DNA of 64,000 nucleotides from Deltaproteobacteria bacterium (GCA_029547045.1 JAKPQL010000090.1:1-64000); one strand, 5' to 3'; positions 1 through 9,500 are shown, counted from the stretch's first letter. Notes: generated by a model from the letters alone, not told the origin. A program made the numbers and translations.

Positions 1-1
1 G

Positions 2-52
2 AGCTTCACGACGGGGGCGAGCTTCGTGGTGGACGGCGGGGCATTGGCGTAG
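2..52 (+). CDS. C-terminal fragment of a short-chain dehydrogenase/reductase (partial at window edge)
   Basis: Frame from base 2 reads SFTTGASFVVDGGALA*, the typical SDR C-terminal 'TG..+.VDGG' ending. Confidence 0.6.
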   Translation, partial: SFTTGASFVVDGGALA

Positions 53-77
53 AGGGAAGGAAGGAGAGGACAAGACC

Positions 78-1004
78 ATGAAGCTCAGCGACATCAGGAA
101 GGTGCTCATCCTGGGTGCCGGCACCATGGGCCAGCAGATCGCGTTCATGTGCGCATGGCACGGCTACCGGGTGATGCTGTACGATATCTCCCGGGAGATC
201 CTGGACAAGGCTCTCAGGAGCGTGGAGAAGCTCGGCTCGTCGTGGTTCGTGCCCATGGGCCGCATGACGCACGAGCAGCTCCGCCAGACCATGGGCCGCA
301 TCGGCGCCACCACGGACCCGGCCGATGCGGCCGAAGACACGGACATCGTCAGCGAGTCAGTTCCCGAGGACCCGGACATAAAGGCAAGGGTCTTCGCCCA
401 GTTCCACGCGCTCTGCCCGGAGCGCACCATCTTCACCACCAACACCTCGTACCTCCTGCCCTCGAAATTCGCCGATGCAACCGGCAGGCCTGAGAAACTC
501 TGCGCCCTGCACTTTCACGACGTGCGCACCACCACCGTGGTGGATGTCATGCCGCACCCTGGCACGGACCCTGCGGTGACGCAGCTCGTGGACGACTTCG
601 CAAGGAGCATCGGGTGCATCGTGGTCATGCTCCACCAAGAGAATGGCGGGTACGTATTCAACGCAATGATCTCCAACCTCATTCTTACCGCGCTCAACCT
701 TGCATCCCGCGGCGTGGCAAGCGTCCAGGACATAGACCGGGCGTGGATGGGGGTCACGTACATGCCCGTAGGTCCCTTCGGCATCATGGACCAGATAGGG
801 CTCAGGACCGTGTGGACCATTACCGACTTCTGGGCCAAGAAGACGAAGAACGAACAGTCCCAGGCCAGCGCCGACTTCCTGAAGGCATATGTGGACCGGG
901 GGGAACTGGGCCAGAAGACGAAGAAGGGGTTCTATTCATATCCCAACCCTGCCTATACGGCCCCTGATTTCCTGAGCCGCGGGTTCGAGAAGAAGGAAGG
1001 ATGA
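78..1004 (+). CDS. 3-hydroxyacyl-CoA dehydrogenase (NAD-binding)
   Basis: N-terminal VLILGAGTMGQQIAFMCAWHGYRVMLYD Rossmann motif and HFHDVRTTTVVDVMPHPGTD as in the HADH family; RBS-like ggaaggagagg upstream. Confidence 0.9.
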   Translation: MKLSDIRKVLILGAGTMGQQIAFMCAWHGYRVMLYDISREILDKALRSVEKLGSSWFVPMGRMTHEQLRQTMGRIGATTDPADAAEDTDIVSESVPEDPDIKARVFAQFHALCPERTIFTTNTSYLLPSKFADATGRPEKLCALHFHDVRTTTVVDVMPHPGTDPAVTQLVDDFARSIGCIVVMLHQENGGYVFNAMISNLILTALNLASRGVASVQDIDRAWMGVTYMPVGPFGIMDQIGLRTVWTITDFWAKKTKNEQSQASADFLKAYVDRGELGQKTKKGFYSYPNPAYTAPDFLSRGFEKKEG

Positions 1005-1057
1005 GGACCGGGTAGCCATATACCCGCCGGATCAGGGTAAGGAACTGCAATACACCC

Positions 1058-1094
1058 AGCCCCCTCTCCCCCGCGCTCGGTGAGAGGGGGCTTC
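1058..1094. terminator. Probable bidirectional intrinsic terminator
   Basis: AGCCCCCTCTC...GAGAGGGGGCTT inverted repeat between two convergent genes. Confidence 0.7.
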
Positions 1095-1117
1095 ATTGCG
1101 AGCAAATGCGACGAGCC

Positions 1118-2072
1118 CTACTGGATGATCTTGGCTGCGCCGAGCACGTTCGCCGGGATCTCCATGCCGAGCTTCGTGTAGGTCTTGCCGTTCAGGTAGA
1201 AGATGGGTTCGGAGTCGAACTTGACTGGGACTTCCCGTATGGCCTTCTTCCTGATGAGCACATCGATGAGGGAGGCAGCAAGAATCCGTCCGAGCTTTTC
1301 ATCGTCCGCCACATACCCTCCCAGTGCACCTGTCTTGATGGGCTTCTCCGAATAGGCAAAGACCGGTGTCTTGCCTGCCGCATCCACAAGCTTCGACGTG
1401 TTGTCGATGAGCAGGGCCTGGGATCCGACGATGAATGCGGAGACCTTGCCCTTGTTTTCATTCACCGTGGTGAGAACCTCATCGAGGGATGAGCACATTC
1501 GGCCGTAATAGGCAATGCCGAGTTCCTTACAGCCGGCCCTTGTCTCCTCCTCGTCGATGGGGGCGGAGGGATGACCTTTTTCCATGAGGAGCAGAACCGA
1601 TTTCATGCCCGGCATGATGGATTTCATAACCTGCAGGTGGAGCTTTGCAGGGATGTAGTAGGAGACCCCGGTGATGTTCCCTTCAGGCGCTTTCAGGTTC
1701 TTCACCACCCCGATCTTCTGGGGGTTATTGCATGCCCCGATGAATGTGGGGATAGAGGGGGGGGCTTTTCATGAGAACCTCCGCGCCGGTGGACCGCAAG
1801 ATCACCATGCCCGCCTTCTCCTTCTGGAAGCGCGCGATGACCTTCTCCAGTTCCTCCACCGACGCGAGGTCCTTCTGGTACTCAATGGTGATGCCCGAGC
1901 CCTTGATGCCCTCGGCGAATCCCTTTATGACATTGTTGGCCATGCCGGACTTGCCCTCCCATGCCACGCCGACGTCCAGCGCCTTGATCTCAGTGGAGAC
2001 GAACAGGACGAGAAGTACCAGGAACCCAGAGAAAATGACCCTTTTCAGAATCTTCATGCACATCCCCCTCAC
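1118..2072 (-). pseudogene. ABC transporter substrate-binding protein (ABC_sub_bind/TrpX-like), split by a frameshift
   Basis: ORF 1725..2072 (signal peptide + N-domain) and ORF 1118..1708 (C-domain) are collinear; removing one G from the G8 run near 1757-1764 joins them as ...MKSPPSIPTFIGACNNPQKIGVVKNLKAPEGNITGVSYY.... Confidence 0.8.
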
Positions 2073-2207
2073 AAAGAGTTTGTATGATGCCCAGAAGAAA
2101 AAAATGAGTCACCTGCTGAGGGCTTTATCTCCCTTAATTCCAAGACAGTCAAGCCCTAAGGGACCTGACACAGCCGGGCGCTATGCACGGCCCGCGGAGC
2201 GTTCTCC

Positions 2208-2762
2208 TCAAAAAGGGTTCCCGAAGCGGTCCAGGTGCACGAAATCCTTGAGCCCCTTGCGCGGGGGACCCTGCTTCGGTTCGGTGGCGGGCCTGCCCAC
2301 CGGAAGCACGGCCACCACCTCGTAGCCCGGGGGAAGCCCGATGACCGCTGCGCAGGCGTCGTGATCCAGGAAGCCCACCACCACGGTGCCCAGGCCCATC
2401 TCGTGCGCCGTGAGGCAGAGGTTCTGCACGGCGATGCCGAGGTCGAACATGAACCAGTTGGGGAACTTGGTCACGTCCTTGCCGCCGTAGCAGCCGGACA
2501 CCCCGGTCTTCGCGCAGGCAACGAGCAGGGCCGATGCGGCCAGCGAGCACCTGGTGGCCGGGTTCATGTGCACATAGGTGGCGGTGACCTGTTCGATGAT
2601 GGAGGGGTCGCGCACCACCACGAACTCCCACGGCTGGGTATTGGCCCAGGACTGGGCGAGCCTGGCGGCCTCCAGGAGCCGCCTGATCTCATCGTCGCTC
2701 ACCACGTGGTCGGTGAACTTCCTCACGCTCCGTCTCTTGAGGATGGCTTCTCCCAGTTCCAT
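2208..2762 (-). CDS. Nitroreductase family protein
   Basis: MELGEAILKRRSVRKFTDHVVSDDEIRRLLEAARLAQSWANTQPWEFVVVRD is typical of nitroreductases; RBS gaaggaggagt before ATG at 2762. Confidence 0.9.
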   Translation of the reverse strand: MELGEAILKRRSVRKFTDHVVSDDEIRRLLEAARLAQSWANTQPWEFVVVRDPSIIEQVTATYVHMNPATRCSLAASALLVACAKTGVSGCYGGKDVTKFPNWFMFDLGIAVQNLCLTAHEMGLGTVVVGFLDHDACAAVIGLPPGYEVVAVLPVGRPATEPKQGPPRKGLKDFVHLDRFGNPF

Positions 2763-2945
2763 ACACTCCTCCTTCGTATCCTCTGTGATGCGCAGGGGGA
2801 TTGTACACGCTGAACGATCCATTTTCCAAGGGTTTCGTCGGGAAGCGGCGCTATGGCCGCCGTGATTGGCCTTGATGAAATACAGGAAAAAGGATACCGT
2901 TCACGGGATGCGGGCAGGGAATACGGGCACAGGAGGGTGCGTCCC

Positions 2946-4133
2946 ATGAAGGTACTCGTCATCGACCCGGTGGGCGGGATCAGCGGCGACATGCTGCTGG
3001 CAGGCCTCGTCGATCTGGGCTGCCCCACGGGCGTCCTCGAAGAGGCCTATGCCCGGCTCGACGTGGGGCCCTACGCCCTGCAGCTGACTCGGGAGGAGGT
3101 CGGTGGGATCGCGTGTGCACACCTCAGGTTCGACGTCCCGGAGTCCCGGGACAAGAGGACCTGGGCCCACATCCGCGACCGTATCCTCGCAGACCTGCCC
3201 GGGGCGGTACGCAGCACCTCAACGAGGATCTTCGAGGCCCTTGCCCGGGCCGAGGGCCATGTCCACGGCGTGGACGTGGAGGAGGTGCACTTCCACGAGA
3301 TCGGCGCCGTGGACTCCATCCTGGACATCGTGGGCATCGCGGCGGCACTGGATCACCTGGGCGTCGAGACGGTGTATGCCTTGAGCGTTCCGCTGGGCCA
3401 TGGCACCACGGAATCGCTTCACGGACGCATCCCGGTCCCTGCCCCTGCCACGCTCAGGCTCCTGGAAGGGTTCCCGGTGCGGTTTGCCGGCCCGCCCTGC
3501 GAGCTCGCCACCCCCACGGGCGCGGCGGTCGTCAGGGCCCTGGCCGTGCAGGGAGATCCGCCCGCCGATCTGGTGGTCACCGGGTCAGGCTACGGGTGCG
3601 GAACCAGGCGATTCGACGACTGGCCCAACCTCTGCCGGGTCGTGCTCGGCGAGGAGGACAGGGAGAAGACTGCACGAAGGACCTTCCACGTGGAGGCTGA
3701 CATCGACGACATGATGCCCGAGGATGCGGTCATGGCCCTGGAGAGGATCACGATTGCAGGGGCCCTGGACGCGGGCATCACGCCCAGGATCATGAAGCTG
3801 GGCAGACCCGGATACACCCTGGGCGCGATCTGTGAGGAGGAGCACCTCATGGCGGTGCTGGATGCCTTCCTCGTCCACACCACCACCATCGGCGTGCGGT
3901 ACCACGCCGTAGCGCGCCGGGTGCTCCCGCGCAGGCAGTACTCCATCGCCACCCCCTACGGGGAGGTGGGCATCAAGGAGGTGAGGCTGCCCGACGGGTC
4001 CACGAGGACCAAGCCCGAGTACCGGGACCTGCAGGAACTGGCGAAGCGCGCAGGGATGGGGCTCGCGGCACTCAGGGCCGAAGTGGAGCGCTGCCTGGTA
4101 CAGAAGGCGCACGAAGGGACGGACAAGCCATGA
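2946..4133 (+). CDS. larC: LarC, nickel insertion protein for the nickel-pincer nucleotide cofactor
   Basis: MKVLVIDPVGGISGDMLLAGLVDLG...VHFHEIGAVDSILDIVGIAAALD...NIDDM-like [18 protein letters not shown]; followed by larB and larE. Confidence 0.93.
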   Translation: MKVLVIDPVGGISGDMLLAGLVDLGCPTGVLEEAYARLDVGPYALQLTREEVGGIACAHLRFDVPESRDKRTWAHIRDRILADLPGAVRSTSTRIFEALARAEGHVHGVDVEEVHFHEIGAVDSILDIVGIAAALDHLGVETVYALSVPLGHGTTESLHGRIPVPAPATLRLLEGFPVRFAGPPCELATPTGAAVVRALAVQGDPPADLVVTGSGYGCGTRRFDDWPNLCRVVLGEEDREKTARRTFHVEADIDDMMPEDAVMALERITIAGALDAGITPRIMKLGRPGYTLGAICEEEHLMAVLDAFLVHTTTIGVRYHAVARRVLPRRQYSIATPYGEVGIKEVRLPDGSTRTKPEYRDLQELAKRAGMGLAALRAEVERCLVQKAHEGTDKP

Positions 4134-4897
4134 AGGATCTGCTCGAGGCCTACCGCAATGGCGAGATCGGCGCCGACGAGGCACAGGACAGGCTCATGCG
4201 CATGCTCTACGAGGAGGGGGAGGACTTCCTCCTCGACCTGCACCGGGGGCACCGCATCGGATTCCCGGAGGTGGTCTATGCCGAGGGCAAGACCGACGAG
4301 CAGGTGCTTGCCATAACGGGGGCCCTGTACGAGAGGAACGGCAACGTCTTCGTGTCCGTTGTGGATGAACACCGGCAACTCCTCGTCAGGAAGCGGTTTG
4401 CCGGCGCCGAGATGCGCGCGGCGGGCAGGCTGCTCCTGGTGAGGAGACCGGGGGCCGAGCGAGGCCGGGAGGAGGGCCGCGTGGGCATCGTCACCGCAGG
4501 GACCGCGGACGTGCCCTATGCCCAGGAGACCGCGCTCATCCTCGAGGAGCTCGGCTTCGACCTCATCACCGCCTTCGACATCGGGGCCTCGGGCATGCAC
4601 CGGCCCCTGCTCGGGCTGAAAAAGGCCAGGGACGCGGACCTGCTCATCGTGTTCGCCGGCATGGACGGCGTGCTGCCCACCCTCATCGCCTCACTCACCG
4701 ACCTGCCTCTCATCGCAGTGCCCACCCCGGTGGGGTATGGACACGGCGGCCAGGGGGAAGCGGCCCTTTCCACCATGCTCCAGTGCTGCGTGCCCGGGGT
4801 GCTCGTGCTGAACATCGGCAACAGCGTGGGCGCGGCAGCCGCCGCGGTGCGCATCCTGAAATCCTTCCAGAGGCGCATCTGTGGAAAGCCTCGATAG
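4130..4897 (+). CDS. larB: LarB, pyridinium-3,5-biscarboxylic acid mononucleotide synthase (PurE-like)
   Basis: GRVGIVTAGTADVPYAQETALILEELGFDL...ASLTDLPLIAVPTPVGYG; overlaps larC by 4 nt. Confidence 0.93.
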   Translation: MKDLLEAYRNGEIGADEAQDRLMRMLYEEGEDFLLDLHRGHRIGFPEVVYAEGKTDEQVLAITGALYERNGNVFVSVVDEHRQLLVRKRFAGAEMRAAGRLLLVRRPGAERGREEGRVGIVTAGTADVPYAQETALILEELGFDLITAFDIGASGMHRPLLGLKKARDADLLIVFAGMDGVLPTLIASLTDLPLIAVPTPVGYGHGGQGEAALSTMLQCCVPGVLVLNIGNSVGAAAAAVRILKSFQRRICGKPR

Positions 4898-5669
4898 ACT
4901 CAGGGAGGCCATATCCCGGAAAAAAAGGCTCCTGGTGCTCTTCTCAGGAGGCCTGGACAGCACCGTGCTGGCTTGGGCTGCCCATGACTGCCTGGGGGAG
5001 GACGCGGCCGCCCTCACCTTCGACTCGACCATCATCCCTGCAGGAGATCTCGGTGAGGCAGTGCGTCTGGCGGCCCTCATAGGCATCCGGCACGTGGTCA
5101 TGGAGACAAAGGAGCTGTCGGTGCCGGGCTTTGCATCCAACCCCCCGCAGCGCTGCTACCTGTGCCGCAAGGCGAGGGACGCGGCGGGGATCGCATGGGC
5201 CCGCCACAACGGGTTCGAGGTGGTGGCCGACGGTTTGAACGCCTCGGACCTGAGCGACTACAGGCCAGGCATGCTGGCAGCCCGTGAGGACGGCGTCTGG
5301 CAGCCCTTTGCCGAACTCGGCATCGTCAAGGACGAGATCCGCGCCATGGCCAGGGAGATGGGACTGCCGGCGTGGGACAGGCCTTCCACCGTGTGCCTGT
5401 GCTCGCGCTTCCCCTACGGGTCCCCCCTCGAGGAGGGGCTGCTGCGGAGGGTGGAGGCGGCCGAGGAGGTCCTGAGAAGGCTCGGGTTCAGACAGGTCCG
5501 CGTCCGGCACTTCCCCCACGACACGGCCGTCATCGAGGTGGAGGACCCCGCGGCAGCCCTGGGATACAAGGGCGAGATCACCAGGGAGCTGCGCTCGCTG
5601 GGATATGCCTTTGTCACCCTCGACCTCGAGGGGTATGCCAGCGGGAAACTGAACAGGACCCTCGACTGA
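4881..5669 (+). CDS. larE: LarE, ATP-dependent sulfur transferase for nickel-pincer cofactor
   Basis: PP-loop LLVLFSGGLDSTVLAWAA; PSTVCLCSRFPYGS region carries the LarE cysteine. Confidence 0.93.
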   Translation: MESLDRLREAISRKKRLLVLFSGGLDSTVLAWAAHDCLGEDAAALTFDSTIIPAGDLGEAVRLAALIGIRHVVMETKELSVPGFASNPPQRCYLCRKARDAAGIAWARHNGFEVVADGLNASDLSDYRPGMLAAREDGVWQPFAELGIVKDEIRAMAREMGLPAWDRPSTVCLCSRFPYGSPLEEGLLRRVEAAEEVLRRLGFRQVRVRHFPHDTAVIEVEDPAAALGYKGEITRELRSLGYAFVTLDLEGYASGKLNRTLD

Positions 5670-5907
5670 TCATGGTCCGGGGATCGGTGGCGCTCAGAAC
5701 GGGCAGCCCCGGTTCATGTCTTATCAATACACACCAGTGATTTGCCACCACTGAAGTCTCGCAGGTTATTCACTGTCAAATATCGCATTGCTCACCCCGA
5801 TACGGCAGACGTGTGAACGGAAGGGCCTCAGGCTGCCTGTCCCCGGTGCTTCGCGCCTGCGGCCTTCCGCGCGCCTGTAAGAATATCTTTTCCTAAGGAG
5901 GATCAGC

Positions 5908-7569
5908 ATGAGAATACGGCTCAATACGGTGCTCGCCGTACTTACCTTCGGATCATTACTGGGCGTTCTCTTCGTATCCATTGCCATTGCCTTTTACCAT
6001 ATGAGCAACGAGCTGGAGAGGATCGCGTTCGAGAATCAGGAAACGAGGATCAGGGTGTTCCACGACCTCCTCTCGGAGCAGGGCAGCGAGTTCCGCATCG
6101 AAGGGGACTCGCTCATGGTGGGCGAATACCGGCTCAATGGGAACTATGCCCTGCCCGACAGGGTGAAGGAGCTCTGCGGAGGCACTGCCACCATTTTCAT
6201 GCATGACACGCGGGTTTCCACGAACGTGCTCAAGGCCGACGGGTCCCGCGCGGTGGGGACCAAGCTGCAGGGGCCCGCGTATGAAGCGATCTTCAAGGAG
6301 GGGAGGCCGTACCGCGGCAAGGCGGACATCCTGGGCATCCCCTATTTCACGGCCTACGATCCCATCAGGAACAGGAAGGGCGAAACCATCGGGGTGATCT
6401 ATACCGGGGTGAAGGCGAGCGAGTTCTTCTCATCGTACGACAAGCTGGTCCGCCGGGTGACCCTGATCATCCTGGCTATCGCCATACTGGTGGCCGCCGG
6501 GGTGTTCTGGATGATCAAGGTCCTCATCACCAAACCCCTGGGCGGTGTTCAGGAGCGGTTCCGGAAGGCCGCCCAGGGCGATCTGACCATGAGGATCCCG
6601 GTCACCCGATCCGACGAGATCGGAGACCTGTCCCATGAGTTCAACCTCTTCACGGGCACCCTCGAGGACAAGGTGACCCGGATCAAGCAGATGGCCATAC
6701 AGCTCGACGAAGCCATGCAGGAAGTGGCTTCCGGGTCCCACAGCCTGTCCAGGACCACCCAGGAACAGGCCTCTGCCGTCGAGCAGATCTCCGCCACCCT
6801 GCAGGAGATGGTCTCGTCCATCAAGCTCAATGCCGGGAACACCGATGGCGGCCTCGCCAAGGCCAGGGACACCCTGAGCGCGCTGGAGGAGAACCTTGCC
6901 ATCGGGGACAGCCTCGCCTCGGCCATGACCCGGATCATGGAAGCTTCCAGCAGGATCGAGCAGATCATCTCCACCGTGAACGACGTGGCGTTCCAGACGA
7001 ACCTCCTCGCCCTCAATGCGGCCATCGAGGCAGCCAGGGCCGGCGAGCAGGGGAAGGGATTCGCCGTGGTCGCCCAGGAGGTGAGATCGCTCGCCGAGAG
7101 GACAGCGCACGCCTCCCGGGAGATCAAGGAGCTCATCACCGATACGGCTGCAAAGATCGCCTCGGGTGACGAACTGGTGAAGAGATCAGGGGAATCCCTC
7201 CAGACCTGCAGGGAGCTGATGCTGCGGCTCACAGGCGACATGGAGGAGATCGCGCTCAGCACCAAGGAGCAGGCCTCCGGTGTGGACGAGCTCTCGAGGT
7301 CCCTGTCCCAGATCGAAGACTCGACACAGCAGAACTCGTCCATGGTGGAGGAGCTGGCAGGCACCTCTGACAAACTCCACAGCGAGGCGAAGGATCTTGC
7401 GGAGATGGTAGAGCTCTTCACGGTGTCATCCGACGGACGCCGGGAGGTGTTTGCGGTTCCGGATCTCGATGCGGCGTCCCCCGACGAACGGGAGGACAGC
7501 CGCAAACGGCAGGGCGATCTCTCCAGTTCCCCTGCCTCGATCAAGGCGAGCCCTGCAGCCTCGTCCTGA
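5908..7569 (+). CDS. Methyl-accepting chemotaxis protein with Cache-type periplasmic sensor
   Basis: N-terminal TM, periplasmic ATIFMHDTRVSTNVLKADGSRAVGTKL...YTGV, HAMP, and signalling tip VNDVAFQTNLLALNAAIEAARAGEQGKGFAVVAQEVRSLAERTA. Confidence 0.95.
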   Translation: MRIRLNTVLAVLTFGSLLGVLFVSIAIAFYHMSNELERIAFENQETRIRVFHDLLSEQGSEFRIEGDSLMVGEYRLNGNYALPDRVKELCGGTATIFMHDTRVSTNVLKADGSRAVGTKLQGPAYEAIFKEGRPYRGKADILGIPYFTAYDPIRNRKGETIGVIYTGVKASEFFSSYDKLVRRVTLIILAIAILVAAGVFWMIKVLITKPLGGVQERFRKAAQGDLTMRIPVTRSDEIGDLSHEFNLFTGTLEDKVTRIKQMAIQLDEAMQEVASGSHSLSRTTQEQASAVEQISATLQEMVSSIKLNAGNTDGGLAKARDTLSALEENLAIGDSLASAMTRIMEASSRIEQIISTVNDVAFQTNLLALNAAIEAARAGEQGKGFAVVAQEVRSLAERTAHASREIKELITDTAAKIASGDELVKRSGESLQTCRELMLRLTGDMEEIALSTKEQASGVDELSRSLSQIEDSTQQNSSMVEELAGTSDKLHSEAKDLAEMVELFTVSSDGRREVFAVPDLDAASPDEREDSRKRQGDLSSSPASIKASPAASS

Positions 7570-7596
7570 GTCACCATGTCACATGAACGGGTTTTA

Positions 7597-7620
7597 GGCA
7601 TCCCGGTGGGGCGGGATGCC
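7597..7620 (+). terminator. Hairpin after the MCP gene (possible terminator, no strong U tract)
   Basis: GGCATCCCG-GTGGGG-CGGGATGCC. Confidence 0.4.
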
Positions 7621-7803
7621 CGGGTCGTGCACTGCGCGGGATCTGATCCCCCCTTTCACACGTTTCATTCAATCCCATTCAACGTTCCATTGAACGGATC
7701 CTGTCCTCCCGCCTTCCGGCACCTGGCAGGAGCTGAGCCGCTATTCATTTAATAATCAATGATTTCATTGAGCTGTGGGACATTCAACGATCCCCCCGAA
7801 GAG

Positions 7804-7819
7804 TTGGCACGCTGTATGC
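7804..7819 (+). promoter_or_regulatory. Candidate sigma-54 (RpoN) -24/-12 promoter
   Basis: TTGGCACGCTGTATGC matches YTGGCACG-N4-TTGC with one -12 mismatch and correct GG/GC spacing; about 43 nt before ATG at 7862. Confidence 0.55.
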
Positions 7820-7861
7820 GTTCCATATGGCATCAACGGACCGCAAAGGAGGACAGGGAAG

Positions 7862-8137
7862 ATGAAAAGGACAGTGCAGACCATAATCGTGGCCATGTTC
7901 GTGGTGATGATCACCGGTACCTTTGCCGCCGCAGCGGCGGCAACCACCCCAACCGGGAGCTTCCCCTTCTTCCACCTCGGCTGCCTCGTAGTGGGCGGGC
8001 TCACCATCGTCTCCCTGAAGCACCGGTACCCGAAGATCTACCTCACCGAGGCCGTGGGCTCCTTTGCCATGTACGCGGTGCTCGTGGCCCTGTTCACCGC
8101 ACCGGTCATCGAGATGGTGAAAGGCCTTGTGAGCTGA
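7862..8137 (+). CDS. Small hydrophobic membrane protein of unknown function
   Basis: MKRTVQTIIVAMFVVMITGTFAAAAAATTPTGSFPFFHLGCLVVGG...; RBS aaaggaggac; two to three predicted TM segments. Confidence 0.75.
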   Translation: MKRTVQTIIVAMFVVMITGTFAAAAAATTPTGSFPFFHLGCLVVGGLTIVSLKHRYPKIYLTEAVGSFAMYAVLVALFTAPVIEMVKGLVS

Positions 8138-8200
8138 GGAGAGGATACACCGACAGACCCGGTCCATGATGTGGGCAGAGCAGAGAAAGGAGGAGAGGTC

Positions 8201-8467
8201 ATGAAACGGACACGAAGAAACAGGCTGAAGACAAAGACGCTGAACCAGATCGTCCTGCTGAGCGCATGGAGCTTCACCCTGGTCATCTCCTCGTTCCTGT
8301 TCCTGTTCGCGGGCCGGTGGATCGACGTGCGGTTCAACACGGAACCGACCTTCATGCTGGGGCTGTTCGTACTGGGCATCGCCCTGTGCATCGCCCGCAT
8401 GTACACGGACTACACCAGGGCCAGGGACGAGCTGAACAACAGCAGGAGGATGAGGTACCAGGCCTGA
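8201..8467 (+). CDS. AtpZ/AtpI-like small membrane protein
   Basis: LNQIVLLSAWSFTLVISSFLFLFAGRWIDVRFNTEPTFMLGLFVLGIALCIARMY resembles the two-TM AtpZ/AtpI pattern 'GRWLDrrf.t.p.f.l.g'; RBS aaaggaggag. Confidence 0.65.
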   Translation: MKRTRRNRLKTKTLNQIVLLSAWSFTLVISSFLFLFAGRWIDVRFNTEPTFMLGLFVLGIALCIARMYTDYTRARDELNNSRRMRYQA

Positions 8468-8520
8468 CACGCAGTCGTAAACAGAGCCTAGAAAGCCCGT
8501 TGTGGGCACACTCCACGAAG

Positions 8521-8555
8521 GCGGGCCGCTGGACCAGGCGGCCCGCTGATTTTTT
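8521..8555 (+). terminator. Intrinsic terminator of the small membrane-protein operon
   Basis: GCGGGCCGC-TGGACCAG-GCGGCCCGC-TGATTTTTT. Confidence 0.9.
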
Positions 8556-8558
8556 CCA

Positions 8559-9500
8559 TCATTCCACGGGAAGGACCCTCACCTGCTCCCCCACGGGCAG
8601 GGTCCTGACGGCAAGTCCCGATTCGCCTGCAGTGGCGCAGAATTCCGCGAAGCGGCTGGTATACAGGAACGAGAGCCCCTCTCCCAGGGGGTGGAAGAAG
8701 TCGTCGAAGTGGATGGGGATGAGGGTGCGCGCCTTGACCTGCAGCGGCACCTGCGCGAGGTACTCCCCGGTATCCCCCCGCCCGGTGATGCCCAGAAGAA
8801 CCACGTCCGAGCGCACCCCTGCATACATGCCCGTTACAAAGCCCGCGCTCCCGTGGTGCAGGATCGTGCCGCAGGGGTGCGTGATGAGAATGGAAAAGGT
8901 GGTGCCCAGCCTGTAGTCCCCGGCGGGCCGGGGCGGGATCAGGGGCTCCGAAATGGTGCCGGGGTAGGGTACCCTCCCGAACAGGGCGGGCCCGTGGGCG
9001 CTTTCCAGGAAGGTCAGCGTGAAGGCACCGAGCGCCATGGTCCGGCCGGGTTGCACGGTCATGAGCTGCGTCTCGGGCAGGCCTGCGCCAAGGCCGATGT
9101 TGCGGGTGCTCCGCGATCCCACCAGAGGAGCGCCCGTTTCCCTGGCGAAGAAGGGTGCGTCGAGGGCGTGGTCGAAGTGGGAATGGCTCACCACCACGGC
9201 CCGGATGGGGACGGAGCCCGTGCGTGCCACCCACTGGCGGATGAGGTCCCGGTCCGGGTGCAGCTTCATGCCGAAGATCACCCTGCACAGGCCGGACCTG
9301 CTCACGTAGGGGTCGATGAGGATGCCTGTGGTGCCGTCCGATACCAGGACTCCGGCAGTGCCGAGCCAGGTGACGAACACCCCCGGTTCGGCCTGGTTGC
9401 CTGTGGGGAGGAGGTGGGAGCGGTACACGTCCATGGGCGCACAACCGCCCACCGCTGCGGCAAGAATGGGTAGGAGCACGCAGGTCAGGGACCTGTTCAC
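8559..9500 (-). CDS. MBL-fold metallo-hydrolase, lipoprotein
   Basis: Lipobox AAAVGGCAP; VTWLGTAGVLVSDGTTGILIDPY...VVVSHSHFDHALDAP (HxHxDH). Confidence 0.88.
   Translation of the reverse strand: MNRSLTCVLLPILAAAVGGCAPMDVYRSHLLPTGNQAEPGVFVTWLGTAGVLVSDGTTGILIDPYVSRSGLCRVIFGMKLHPDRDLIRQWVARTGSVPIRAVVVSHSHFDHALDAPFFARETGAPLVGSRSTRNIGLGAGLPETQLMTVQPGRTMALGAFTLTFLESAHGPALFGRVPYPGTISEPLIPPRPAGDYRLGTTFSILITHPCGTILHHGSAGFVTGMYAGVRSDVVLLGITGRGDTGEYLAQVPLQVKARTLIPIHFDDFFHPLGEGLSFLYTSRFAEFCATAGESGLAVRTLPVGEQVRVLPVE

Noticed and set aside
1745-1770. Programmed ribosomal frameshift in the substrate-binding protein gene
   Set aside because: Possible in principle, but no family precedent known to me and no stimulatory structure seen; a homopolymer indel is simpler.
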